Below are positions 1 to 6,537 of a DNA stretch of 12,506 bases, piece by piece. Under the pieces are notes generated by a model. It had not been told where the DNA came from and did no database searches. It saw nothing but the letters and a program-made list of their open reading frames with translations. The translations under genes and the position numbers were made by a program. The stretch's first letter is position 1; every line of letters starts with the position of its first letter. The stretch spans positions 1 through 12,506 of the forward strand of contig JBGVLZ010000011.1 of NCBI GenBank assembly GCA_045124505.1. The letters are read 5' to 3'. Source of the stretch: RGIG7213 sp045124505 (GTDB lineage: Bacteria > Bacillota > Clostridia > Oscillospirales > CAG-272).

Positions 1-1
1 T

Positions 2-865
2 GCACAAAAGTTTGAGACATATATAAACAATTTAATTTCGCATGTCAGAACATCTGGTAGCAATGATATAAAAACTTGTTTTTATGCATCAAGAAATGAT
101 TATAACAATAATAATTATAAGATTAATATTGTTGGTCACAGCATGGGCGGTCTAGTTGCAAGATATTTTATTGAAAATTTACCGCATGACAATAACGCGT
201 ATGACAATAACGCGCATGACAAAAATGTGGACAAACTGATTACTATCTGTACACCTCACTGGGGTAGTCCTTTGGCAGATTTATCAAATGATACGAGTAT
301 ATTAAATCTGTTATGCGATCATGATTTGGATGTTAATAGTGCTATGTATGGCGGTAGTTTTTCTACAGCATTAAGTTGCAATGCTCTGTTTGGCTTGAAT
401 AAATGTAATTCTGACGATTATGTATTGACAGACGAGCTACTATATAGAAGACAGCGTTTAACAAAGTATTATGCTATTGCTGGTATCAGTTATGATTCTG
501 ACGGTATGTCTGATAATAATTTTGTTTTTGAATTGCAAAATACTAGTGATAATCTTTCTGAATTAAACGATGAAATAATTCAACACTCACAAAACAAATT
601 ATATGTTTTGACAAATATGGACGGAGCAGAAATGAGGGTTCAATTTAATGCCGTATATGTTAGAGATAACATTGTAGGTTTTCTTAGTCAAATAGGATGG
701 GGGGCGCTCAATGAAACGGGTTTTACTATCAAAAAAATACATTTTGAAAAAATATTTGTTAATATTGATACAGATGGAGGTAATTCATTAATTAGTAATT
801 TTCATAGTAAAATGCCACATAGAACATATGTAGTAAATAAAGTCATAGACTATTTAAAGGAGTAA
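2..865 (+). CDS. Alpha/beta-hydrolase lipase/esterase, 5'-partial
   Basis: The reading frame is open from the first complete codon of the window, so the gene starts upstream; the first in-window ATG (143) lies inside the catalytic motif and is not the start. 287 residues are visible. IVGHSMGGLVA carries the nucleophilic serine (visible residue 47) in the GxSxG elbow of alpha/beta hydrolases, followed by LITICTPHWGSPLADL, the strand and loop typical of PGAP1/DUF676-like lipases. The C-terminal part holds Asp-rich segments (VRDNIVGF, NIDTDGG) and FHSKMPH, which plausibly supply the acid and histidine of the triad; these two assignments are inference. No signal peptide can be judged because the N-terminus is missing. 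A membrane-protein gene follows after 7 bases and is probably cotranscribed. A 15-base triplet repeat lies between the serine motif and the next core strand. Substrate is unknown. Confidence 0.8.
   Translation, partial: AQKFETYINNLISHVRTSGSNDIKTCFYASRNDYNNNNYKINIVGHSMGGLVARYFIENLPHDNNAYDNNAHDKNVDKLITICTPHWGSPLADLSNDTSILNLLCDHDLDVNSAMYGGSFSTALSCNALFGLNKCNSDDYVLTDELLYRRQRLTKYYAIAGISYDSDGMSDNNFVFELQNTSDNLSELNDEIIQHSQNKLYVLTNMDGAEMRVQFNAVYVRDNIVGFLSQIGWGALNETGFTIKKIHFEKIFVNIDTDGGNSLISNFHSKMPHRTYVVNKVIDYLKE
185..229 (+). repeat. Three tandem 15-base units in the lipase gene
   Basis: Units start at 185, 200 and 215. The first two differ by one base (c/tATGACAATAACGCG) and the third is diverged. 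They encode HDNNA-YDNNA-HDKNV in frame, so copy-number change would alter a loop and not break the gene. Confidence 0.75.
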
Positions 866-872
866 ATATCTC

Positions 873-1313
873 GTGGTTAAACAATACATTAAATTTTTTG
901 TACTAATTAATGCATTCTTTTTATTTTATGCCCTTGGTATTACTTGGGAAAAAGCTCAAGTTTACCCTGGGACGGGTTATTATGGCGGTTTTTTTGCTTG
1001 GACGTTTTTGCCGGCAATGTTCTTTTTTCTTGTTCTATATGGATGTTATGCATATGTAAAAACAAAGAAAATAGTTCTGCCAAATCTATTGTTGCTGATT
1101 TTTGTATGTATATATTATTTTTGGATATTTTACTTAGGTCTATTATCAACAAATACCTTTGATGATGTTGGTTTCATATTAATAATTAAGTGTCTACCTT
1201 TTGTAGGAATATCAGTATTTTGTGGACTTATATCAAAATTAGTTTTATGGATAACATCAAGAATGCAAAAAGACGATTATAGTCATTCGGAAAACTTGGA
1301 GGATGACTTATAA
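873..1313 (+). CDS. Four-helix integral membrane protein, unknown function
   Basis: 146 residues beginning at GTG, chosen because AAAGGAG sits at 857-863, at good spacing, and because it lies only 7 bases after the lipase stop. About four hydrophobic segments are seen, near residues 5-24, 40-62, 68-92 and 98-127, with a short charged C-terminal tail (QKDDYSHSENLEDDL) that is probably cytosolic. No family was recognised. The tight spacing says it is cotranslated with the lipase and may be its membrane partner, or an immunity-like or accessory protein; this is inference only. It is AT-rich like its neighbour and unlike the operon that starts near 3290. Confidence 0.65.
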   Translation: MVKQYIKFFVLINAFFLFYALGITWEKAQVYPGTGYYGGFFAWTFLPAMFFFLVLYGCYAYVKTKKIVLPNLLLLIFVCIYYFWIFYLGLLSTNTFDDVGFILIIKCLPFVGISVFCGLISKLVLWITSRMQKDDYSHSENLEDDL

Positions 1314-1530
1314 AACTGCGAGAAATTCCAAGTTGGAAGATATAGCTGTACTAACAGTATTATACTATTTTGTAATAATGATATTTAAAGTATTAATTTC
1401 CGTTCAGCCTTATCGGGTTCCAGCCCCGCTTGGACTGCTTCGGATGCTTTTGTGCAAATTTTGCTTGATCACGGAATTATTTAAACTTTAAAACCTTAAA
1501 AAGGGGCTGTCTCAATAAAGCAGCGTAAAA

Positions 1531-1570
1531 AGAAGGAGTTCGATGCCGAAAGGCATTGAACTCCTCTTTG
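1531..1570 (+). terminator. Long GAAA-loop hairpin, possible terminator
   Basis: A 14-base-pair stem (1534-1547 with 1552-1565, one G-U pair) is capped by a GAAA tetraloop closed by C-G. Flanking A-rich and T-rich runs could extend it. There is no long uninterrupted U tract (CTTTGCTTTG follows), so it may be a weak terminator for the lipase operon, an RNA element, or part of an insertion-sequence end. Confidence 0.45.
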
Positions 1571-1622
1571 CTTTGTTGTATAATTTAATTGCTACAAAAA
1601 ACCAACTACAAAGCGAGGATAC

Positions 1623-1651
1623 TTGACTTTAATACTCCTTCGAGATATAAA
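1623..1651 (+). promoter_or_regulatory. Sigma-A-type promoter
   Basis: TTGACT at 1623-1628, a 17-base spacer, then TATAAA at 1646-1651. Transcription would start near 1658. The GTG at 1667 would then lie very close to the transcript start and without an RBS, whereas GGAGG at 1694-1698 and ATG at 1704 are well placed. Confidence 0.65.
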
Positions 1652-1666
1652 ATAATATAGTGTTGT

Positions 1667-2173
1667 GTGCATAAATCTGCAAATTATAACATTGGAGGTC
1701 GTGATGAAAGCGAAAAAAGCTTCGATTTTTTTATGGGTCAGCTTGTTTTTTTGGGCATTATCTTTAGTTATATTTTTGTAAGAATATCATTGTTCTATTA
1801 TGAATTCAAAACTACATCTTCAACCTTATCTCCAAATGATGTTATCAGATTCGAATATGCTTTTGATATTGAGTTATTTGCATACATGCTGTTTGGGATA
1901 CCTGCTTTGCTCTTGGAGCTTTCTTGTATCAGAAGTGTTTATCGGATTCTGAAATACGATCCACGCGGTGCCGTCAAGATCTGCTTGCTGATTTCGGCGA
2001 TCCTATCATTTTCCGCCTTTGTTTTTCAGGTACTAATGTTTGTCGGCGTACTGGATTTTACAAAAGATAGCGGCTCTCTCAAGTTGCAGGAAACAGTACT
2101 TTTGCTGACAGGATGTCCGGTTGCAATAGTATCTTTTGTGTTAGGTAGCTTACCTATAAAAAAGGATGATTGA
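1667..2173 (+). CDS. Membrane protein, unknown; start and frame uncertain
   Basis: The long frame gives up to 168 residues from a GTG with no RBS; an in-frame ATG at 1733 also lacks one. It encodes about four hydrophobic segments (around residues 23-43, 68-88, 103-125 and 140-160 counted from 1667) with short charged loops, and ends GSLPIKKDD. No family was recognised. The only well-formed initiation site, GGAGG 1694-1698 with ATG 1704, is in another frame and opens a 25-codon ORF coding MKAKKASIFLWVS, a natural-looking start of a membrane protein. A -1 shift within a T tract would join that start to the long frame. The gene is therefore intact only if translation begins weakly at 1667/1733 or if the ribosome shifts; otherwise it is a recent one-base pseudogene or carries a sequence error. 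It has its own promoter and terminator-like hairpins, so it is probably monocistronic. Confidence 0.55.
   Translation: MHKSANYNIGGRDESEKSFDFFMGQLVFLGIIFSYIFVRISLFYYEFKTTSSTLSPNDVIRFEYAFDIELFAYMLFGIPALLLELSCIRSVYRILKYDPRGAVKICLLISAILSFSAFVFQVLMFVGVLDFTKDSGSLKLQETVLLLTGCPVAIVSFVLGSLPIKKDD
1704..1781 (+). CDS. 25-codon RBS-led ORF overlapping the membrane gene
   Basis: ATG at 1704 follows GGAGG (1694-1698) by 5 bases. It encodes MKAKKASIFLWVSLFF and further hydrophobic residues and stops at TAA 1779-1781. Two lysine pairs followed by a hydrophobic stretch are what the N-terminus of the overlapping membrane protein should look like. It contains T TTT TTA (1727-1733) in the correct phase to be a -1 slippery heptamer. 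Most likely the true 5' end of the overlapping gene and not an independent peptide. Confidence 0.5.
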   Translation: MKAKKASIFLWVSLFFWALSLVIFL

Positions 2174-2245
2174 TTTTTTTCCATTGCCCCCATAATTTAC
2201 GTAGGGAAGAAGAGATCATTCGTTCCGAATAAACAAAATAGTTTT

Positions 2246-2283
2246 ACGCATTGGTTATGAAATTCATTTCCAATGCGTTTTTT
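2246..2283 (+). terminator. Intrinsic terminator
   Basis: ACGCATTGG (2246-2254) pairs perfectly with CCAATGCGT (2270-2278), followed by a T run to 2283. It closes the transcript of the membrane-protein gene that ends at 2173. Confidence 0.75.
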
Positions 2284-2348
2284 ATTGCATAGGAAATTGC
2301 GTTATTTCACCGCCGTTTTGCTTAGACTGGTGAATAATAAAACTCTGA

Positions 2349-2382
2349 TAGGCGACAGGATTGGTAATGTGCCTACTTTTTT
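2349..2382 (+). terminator. Second terminator-like hairpin
   Basis: TAGGC-g-ACA pairs with TGT-GCCTA (2368-2375) with one bulged base, followed by six T. Weaker than the hairpin 100 bases upstream; it may end readthrough. Apart from these hairpins, the palindrome at 2428 and an isolated TTGACA at 2402, nothing else is seen between 2174 and 2470. Confidence 0.45.
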
Positions 2383-2427
2383 ATTTTAACTATGACACAA
2401 ATTGACAGGTTTAACCTTTAAAATGCA

Positions 2428-2441
2428 TTTGCAGCTGCAAA
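2428..2441. promoter_or_regulatory. Perfect 14-base palindrome, possible operator
   Basis: TTTGCAGCTGCAAA is a perfect palindrome lying 21 bases downstream of an isolated TTGACA (2402-2407) and just upstream of the AAAAAGGAG that leads the degenerate DUF1906-like gene. No good -10 hexamer is seen at standard spacing. A repressor site is a guess from position and symmetry. Confidence 0.3.
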
Positions 2442-2470
2442 AAAAATCATCAAAAAGGAGATTCACTAAT

Positions 2471-2996
2471 ATGGCATGTAGAAATGCTTATAAAACCAAA
2501 AACATTATTACCGAGGCTGACGTAGCTTAGACCTTTATCTCTGAGCCTATTGTAGCTCAGAGCGTGAATCGACTCCTCTTCGGTGTCGATTCCAAAATAC
2601 AGGCTAACGATCTTCTCCAGAACAACATCGAGGAGTTTGAATGGGTCGTTCGTAATAAGATCTACCCCAACTTTTATGGCAGACACCTTACCGGTGAAAA
2701 TTGCCTTACCAAAGACGAGATTAAGTTCCTTCATAGCAAGGGTTGCAAGATAGCTGCGATATATGCAGACGAAGGTGAGAAGTAGACCGAAGAGCAGGGA
2801 ACTATCATTGCAAAGAAAGTGGACATAAGCGCACTTGAGCTCGGTATTCCCGAAGGAACGGTTATATTCCTTGAAATCGGTGAAAACGAAACTGCCAGCC
2901 GAGACTTTACCCATTGAGGATGATATGGGAAAGGTTACGACTTTTAACCTTGATCTCGTTCGCAATGAACAGGTTATTATTGAGAAAATGTTCTGA
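2471..2996 (+). pseudogene. Degenerate DUF1906-like glycoside-hydrolase-fold gene
   Basis: A decayed paralogue of the intact gene at 7381-8187. From ATG 2471 (AAGGAG upstream) it reads MACRNAY, as in the intact copy, and keeps EFEWVVRNKIYPNFYG, LTGEN, DEIKFLH and GCKIAAIY. In-frame TAG codons occur at 2528-2530 and 2783-2785, and a TGA at 2915-2917. After RDFT (intact residues about 143-147) roughly 100 codons are missing; the text resumes out of frame as PIEDDMGKVTTFNLDL and runs to the shared C-terminus LVRNEQVIIEKMF and a stop at 2994-2996. The lost part includes the WQY segment near the end of the fold. Two ambers, a large deletion and a frame change make function very unlikely. Confidence 0.85.
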
Positions 2997-3010
2997 CAGG
3001 GAGGAATACT

Positions 3011-3289
3011 ATGATTTGTGTAAATTCAGTCAGCGTATCTCCCAAGTCCATTAATCTGAAGGTGGGAAGTTGGTCGTATGCCCCATGTGCCGAGGTATGC
3101 CCAATGCGGATTGCAGGGAAGTAACTTGGTATAGCAATAACCCTGCTGTTGCAAGCGACATATATGCAAATTCAGTAGGTACTACAAGAATCTATGCTAA
3201 TTCAACAGATGGAAGTGGATGCAGTGACTATATTACCGTAACGGTAAGCAATACGTTTCCCGTTACTTCGGCGACCTTGAATCGCTCGA
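3011..3289 (+). pseudogene. Truncated, frameshifted Big2-domain gene fragment
   Basis: A remnant of a paralogue of the 746-residue protein at 8210. It has its own RBS (GGGAGG) and begins MICVNSVSVSPKSINLKVG, matching MVCVNSVNVTPKSITMKVG of the intact copy. The first frame stops at TAA 3122-3124. A one-base deletion near 3098-3101 puts the rest of the first Big2 repeat (NADCREVTWYSNNPAVAS, then STDGSGCSDYITVTVSN) in the next frame, which ends with the opening of a second repeat (VTSATLNRSN). Homology stops at about 3285-3290, where thymidylate-kinase sequence begins. The second and third Big2 repeats, SH3b-like repeats and lysozyme domain are absent. Confidence 0.85.
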
Positions 3290-3910
3290 ACCTTTTGCGG
3301 ACTTGACGGATGCGGAAAAAGCACAATGATACAGATGCTTGCGGAAGATCTGAAAAAGGATGGTTACACCGTGCTTATCACAAAACAGCCAACGGACGAG
3401 ATCCGCAAAACAGAGATGTTTCGAAAATTTCATGACAGCCCGGAGTATGAAAAATACGACTACAGAGCATTGTCTCTTATGTGTGCAGCGGACAGACTGC
3501 AGCATATAAATGAGGTCATCGCTCCTGCCCTTGCAAGAGGGGATGCAGTACTGTGCGACAGATACTACTATTCCTGCCTTGCAAACCTGAGAACACGCGG
3601 ATTTTGTGAAGACGGCTGGATATATGAGATATCCCGCAACGTTACAGAGCCTGATATCGCATTCTTTTTCGATGTTCCCGTAGTCGAGGCAGTCAGAAGG
3701 GTAAGACAGAGGGAAGCCGAACGTGACAGATATATCGACATGCAACTTGAGTTAAGACTGCGGGATGAATATGTAGATATATGCAGGGCAAACGGCGGTG
3801 TGTCGGTATCGACAGACAGAGCACCAAAAGAAAGCTACCGCGAGGTAAAACAAGCCGTAGAAAAAGCGCTAAGAACAAAAATAAAAAAAGAAGGAGAAAA
3901 GAAAAAATGA
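3290..3910 (+). CDS. Thymidylate-kinase-like P-loop kinase lacking its start
   Basis: Family known to phosphorylate dTMP with ATP; the substrate here is uncertain. Sequence from 3290 reads TFCGLDGCGKST, a full Walker A motif, then the ATG at 3326 and 193 further residues. Numbered from 3326: TKQPTD (19-24) sits where ordinary enzymes have REPGG, AADRLQHI is at 54-61, the hallmark DRYYYS at 78-83, and a lid-like RQREAERD at 127-134. Upstream in this frame comes a TGA (3278-3280) and then no ATG, GTG or TTG before 3326. Any normal start therefore leaves out the P-loop and the first strand. The Big2 remnant abuts at about 3290, so the 5' end was probably lost in a rearrangement. The stop overlaps the ACP start (ATGA). 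It may be a recent pseudogene, or use an unusual start. The QPTD motif suggests a variant not acting on dTMP. Confidence 0.75.
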   Translation, partial: TFCGLDGCGKSTMIQMLAEDLKKDGYTVLITKQPTDEIRKTEMFRKFHDSPEYEKYDYRALSLMCAADRLQHINEVIAPALARGDAVLCDRYYYSCLANLRTRGFCEDGWIYEISRNVTEPDIAFFFDVPVVEAVRRVRQREAERDRYIDMQLELRLRDEYVDICRANGGVSVSTDRAPKESYREVKQAVEKALRTKIKKEGEKKK

Positions 3911-4146
3911 ACACAAAAGAACAAGTAATTCAGATCATACAAGAGATCAGCGGTAGTGAGTCGATAAAGGAAAGCGACACACTGCTCGGAGGCGTTGGGC
4001 TTGACAGTCTCGGGATGATAACGATGCTGCTCGATATAGAGTCGCATTTTCACATAAGGCTTGACGAGTCGGACATGAATCCCTATGACCTTGTCAGAGT
4101 ATCGGACGTTATTGCACTCGCAGAAAAATATGCAGGAGGTTCGTGA
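3907..4146 (+). CDS. Acyl carrier protein
   Basis: 79 residues from ATG 3907, which overlaps the kinase stop as ATGA and has AAGGAG at 3891-3896; a longer frame from 3781 is not credible. GVGLDSLGMITMLLDIE contains the DSL motif, with Ser34 as the 4'-phosphopantetheine site, followed by the acidic helix II typical of ACP/PCP domains; length is normal for a free-standing carrier. It needs a phosphopantetheinyl transferase from elsewhere, as none is in the window. Its stop overlaps the next start by one base, and a ligase gene lies one gene downstream. It is therefore a dedicated carrier for the product of this operon, more likely than the housekeeping fatty-acid ACP; no fab genes are present. 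Confidence 0.92.
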   Translation: MNTKEQVIQIIQEISGSESIKESDTLLGGVGLDSLGMITMLLDIESHFHIRLDESDMNPYDLVRVSDVIALAEKYAGGS

Positions 4147-5180
4147 TGGGAGAGAGAACAAAAAAGAAGGTTGAGCTTCCTTTGTGCGAGGCTCTATGCA
4201 GTACTTACAATTTTTTGGGTTATGATACGTCGGTCTTACATAGCAATCCGTCGGTGAGGAATTGGTACATGAACGAGATATTTATTCTTCGTTGCACAAC
4301 TAAGTTTCTTAAAGGTGAGTACTCCTCTCCGCAGATACATCTGCTCGGCAGTACTCACTACGCAAACCCATATCTCGAAAAGATAGTATATCCGATGAAG
4401 TACGCTAAAGGATATATAAACTCTATCATAAAGGAATTGTTAAATGACGGGTACTACGTTTGTTTTCTTGACATTGACGATTATTATCTTGAGGGGAAAA
4501 GCTGGTACAAGCAACGCCACATTCCGCACGATGGCATGATATTCGGATATGACAACGAAAGAAAAAAATACAATATTTTGTCATATGATGAGAATTGGCT
4601 CTTCAGACCGTTCGAGGTATCGCAGCGTTCATTTGAAAAAGGAAGAAAGTCAATGTTCGAACGCGGAAGGTACGGAAAGATAATCGGACTCAAACCGAAG
4701 AATGAGACGGTTGCATTTGATGCCCAAAAGGTAGTTGAAAAATTGAGCGAATATCTGACTGTATTGACTGCCGTTAGTTCACAAACAGGTGTTGAGATGA
4801 CGGTCGGTATTGCGGTGCACGATGTAATAGCTAAATATATCGAGATGCATATTGACGGTTCTATTCCGTACGAGAAGCTTGACCGCAGAGTGTTCCGACT
4901 GATATGGGAACACAAACAGATGATGCTCGAAAGATTAAAAATGACCGAGAAAGCGCTCGGACTGGATTCTTCGGTGAGCGAAGCATACAGCGCTCTTGTC
5001 GCAGACGCTGACAGAATGCGTATGCTCTATGCATTGCATCACGCTAAACGCCGCGATTCGGTATTGCCGACCATACGCAATATACTGATAAAGCTCAGAA
5101 ACACGGAAGAAAAGCTGTTATTTGAGTTTATTGAAAAAGCGAAAGGAGAAAAGAAGAATGAAGTTGTGGAATTACATTAA
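4146..5180 (+). CDS. BtrH_N-like cysteine acyltransferase candidate
   Basis: 344 residues from ATG 4146 (GGAGG upstream; the ATG shares its A with the ACP stop). The N-terminal part looks like the papain-like BtrH_N family, whose founder BtrH moves an acyl group from an ACP to ribostamycin in butirosin synthesis. Visible signs are LPLCEALCSTYNFLGYD (Cys14 or Cys18 as nucleophile), HDGMIFGYD (His128) and a following ILSYDENW (Asp148), the expected Cys-His-Asp order and spacing. Residues 185-344 are mostly helical and charged and were not recognised. No signal peptide or membrane segment is seen, so it is cytosolic. Position between ACP and ligase fits acyl or aminoacyl transfer from the carrier to an unknown amine or alcohol. 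It could instead be a thioesterase or a peptidase of the same fold. Family assignment is from motif memory and is moderate. Confidence 0.6.
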   Translation: MGERTKKKVELPLCEALCSTYNFLGYDTSVLHSNPSVRNWYMNEIFILRCTTKFLKGEYSSPQIHLLGSTHYANPYLEKIVYPMKYAKGYINSIIKELLNDGYYVCFLDIDDYYLEGKSWYKQRHIPHDGMIFGYDNERKKYNILSYDENWLFRPFEVSQRSFEKGRKSMFERGRYGKIIGLKPKNETVAFDAQKVVEKLSEYLTVLTAVSSQTGVEMTVGIAVHDVIAKYIEMHIDGSIPYEKLDRRVFRLIWEHKQMMLERLKMTEKALGLDSSVSEAYSALVADADRMRMLYALHHAKRRDSVLPTIRNILIKLRNTEEKLLFEFIEKAKGEKKNEVVELH

Positions 5181-6537
5181 AGAATATATGCTCAGACACC
5201 CGCATCAAACAATCGGCGAAGGGAACAGCAGGATAAGCTATAGCGAGCTTGTCTTATATGCACAATCGTTTGCACAAAAACTCGAAGGGGTGGAATGCGC
5301 GGCTATATTGTGCAGATCCGAGATGGCTTGTGCAATGGCTCTGCTTTCCTGTTTTGCGGCAGAGACTACTGCAGTTCCGATGTCTGTGCGCTACGGGGAG
5401 GCTCATTGTAAAAATATCCTTAAGACTATATCTCCGACCGCAGTGATTACAGATGCGGACGGGGAGCTTGATGTCAGATATTTGCCGGAGAACACCTATC
5501 GAACACCGCCCGAGCATCCCGCACTTATCATGTGTACGTCGGGAACTACGGGAATGCCGAAGGGAGTGATGCTGAGTGAAAAGAACATTTTGACTAATCT
5601 TCGCGACATATCAGCTTATCTGAATATCGATGATACCGATACCATACTGATATCCAGACCGATATATCATTGTGCTGTGCTTACGGGAGAATTTCTTGTT
5701 TCTCTTGTCAAGGGAACAAAGATAAGGTTTTACTCGGAGCAGTTTAACGCCTGCAGAATTCTCAAACTTATAGAGAACGAGCATATCACCGTGTTTTGCT
5801 CGACACCGACGGTGTTTTCGGTGCTCTCCCGCATTTCGGATATGTATGACGTGTCATCTCTCAAGGATATCTGTATCAGCGGTGAATGCATGAGCGCCGA
5901 TACCGGCAAACGTATCGCACGAGCATTTAAGGGAGTTAAAATATACCACGTTTACGGGCTTACCGAGGCGTGTCCGCGAGTCAGCTACCTTTCTCCCGAG
6001 TTGTTTTCCTCTTATCCCTCGTCGGTCGGTGTTCCGCTTGCTTCCGTAACAGCGAAGGTGGTCGCAGATGACGGAGATGAAGCCTCGGCAAACGAGGATG
6101 GAATGCTTTGGATACGCGGGGAAAATATCATGCTCGGCTATTATAACGCACCCGAGCAGACAAAACGCGTTTTGCGCGACGGTTGGCTGTGCACGGGAGA
6201 TACCGCATATCGAGACAAGCTCGGACTTCTGTACATAAAAGGTCGCAGTGACGGCATGATCATCCGCGCAGGAATGAATATCTATCCGCAGGAAATAGAA
6301 AGTGCCCTCAAGGCAGACGATAGGGTGCGTGAGGTGCTTGTATACGGCAGAAAGTCAGAGAGCGAGGGACAGCAGATCTGTATGAAGATATCGGGAGACT
6401 TTGCCGATATCGCAGATGTAAAAAGCACGTGCTTCAAGCGCCTTCCGAAGTACGCCGTGCCTACCTATATTGAGCTTGTTGATTCCATCCCCAAAAACGG
6501 CTCGGGAAAGATAATAAGAGGTGGTAATAATGCTTGA
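5158..6537 (+). CDS. AMP-forming acyl/aryl/aminoacyl ligase (ANL family)
   Basis: 459 residues from ATG 5158, chosen over an upstream in-frame start (5122) because AAAGGAG at 5141-5147 precedes it; it overlaps the previous gene by 23 bases. All core motifs are present: CTSGTTGMPKGVML (126-139, phosphate loop), YGLTEACPR (266-274), GWLCTGDTAYRD (342-353, with the ribose-binding Asp), GRSDGMIIRAGMNIYPQEIE (362-381, hinge) and PKNGSGKI with the catalytic lysine at 451. It should activate a carboxylic acid as acyl-adenylate and load it on a thiol, here most likely the ACP encoded two genes upstream. The N-terminal domain is short compared with the usual 500-550 residues. Substrate cannot be read from sequence alone. 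Confidence 0.9.
   Translation: MKLWNYIKEYMLRHPHQTIGEGNSRISYSELVLYAQSFAQKLEGVECAAILCRSEMACAMALLSCFAAETTAVPMSVRYGEAHCKNILKTISPTAVITDADGELDVRYLPENTYRTPPEHPALIMCTSGTTGMPKGVMLSEKNILTNLRDISAYLNIDDTDTILISRPIYHCAVLTGEFLVSLVKGTKIRFYSEQFNACRILKLIENEHITVFCSTPTVFSVLSRISDMYDVSSLKDICISGECMSADTGKRIARAFKGVKIYHVYGLTEACPRVSYLSPELFSSYPSSVGVPLASVTAKVVADDGDEASANEDGMLWIRGENIMLGYYNAPEQTKRVLRDGWLCTGDTAYRDKLGLLYIKGRSDGMIIRAGMNIYPQEIESALKADDRVREVLVYGRKSESEGQQICMKISGDFADIADVKSTCFKRLPKYAVPTYIELVDSIPKNGSGKIIRGGNNA

Larger units (their letters stand above)
1314..1666. other. Intergenic stretch with possible IS-end remnant
   Basis: No convincing gene is seen. Bases about 1400-1460 are richer in G+C than the surroundings and look like a relic of something else, possibly minus-strand coding, but no family was recognised. 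AAGGGGCTGTCTCA at 1501-1514 resembles terminal sequence I associate with several Firmicutes insertion sequences; no matching opposite end or transposase is present in the window. The hairpin and promoter in this stretch are listed separately. Confidence 0.3.

Noticed and set aside
1303..1491. A 62-codon plus-strand ORF after the first membrane protein
   Set aside because: GGAGG directly abuts the ATG with no spacing, composition changes midway, and the product resembles no protein; it spans the presumed scar.
2528..2785. Two in-frame TAG codons at places that could have been CAG, suggesting amber reassigned to Gln as in some gut phages
   Set aside because: The 746-residue gene and the holin gene use TAG as an apparent stop, and this copy also has a TGA, a deletion of about 100 codons and frame changes, so ordinary decay (CAG to TAG) explains it.
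3300..3325. A +1 frameshift at TTGAC that would join the Big2 remnant to the kinase P-loop frame, prfB-like
   Set aside because: The codon before the stop is ACT and not CTT, there is no internal Shine-Dalgarno at the right distance, and the remnant is already frameshifted upstream.
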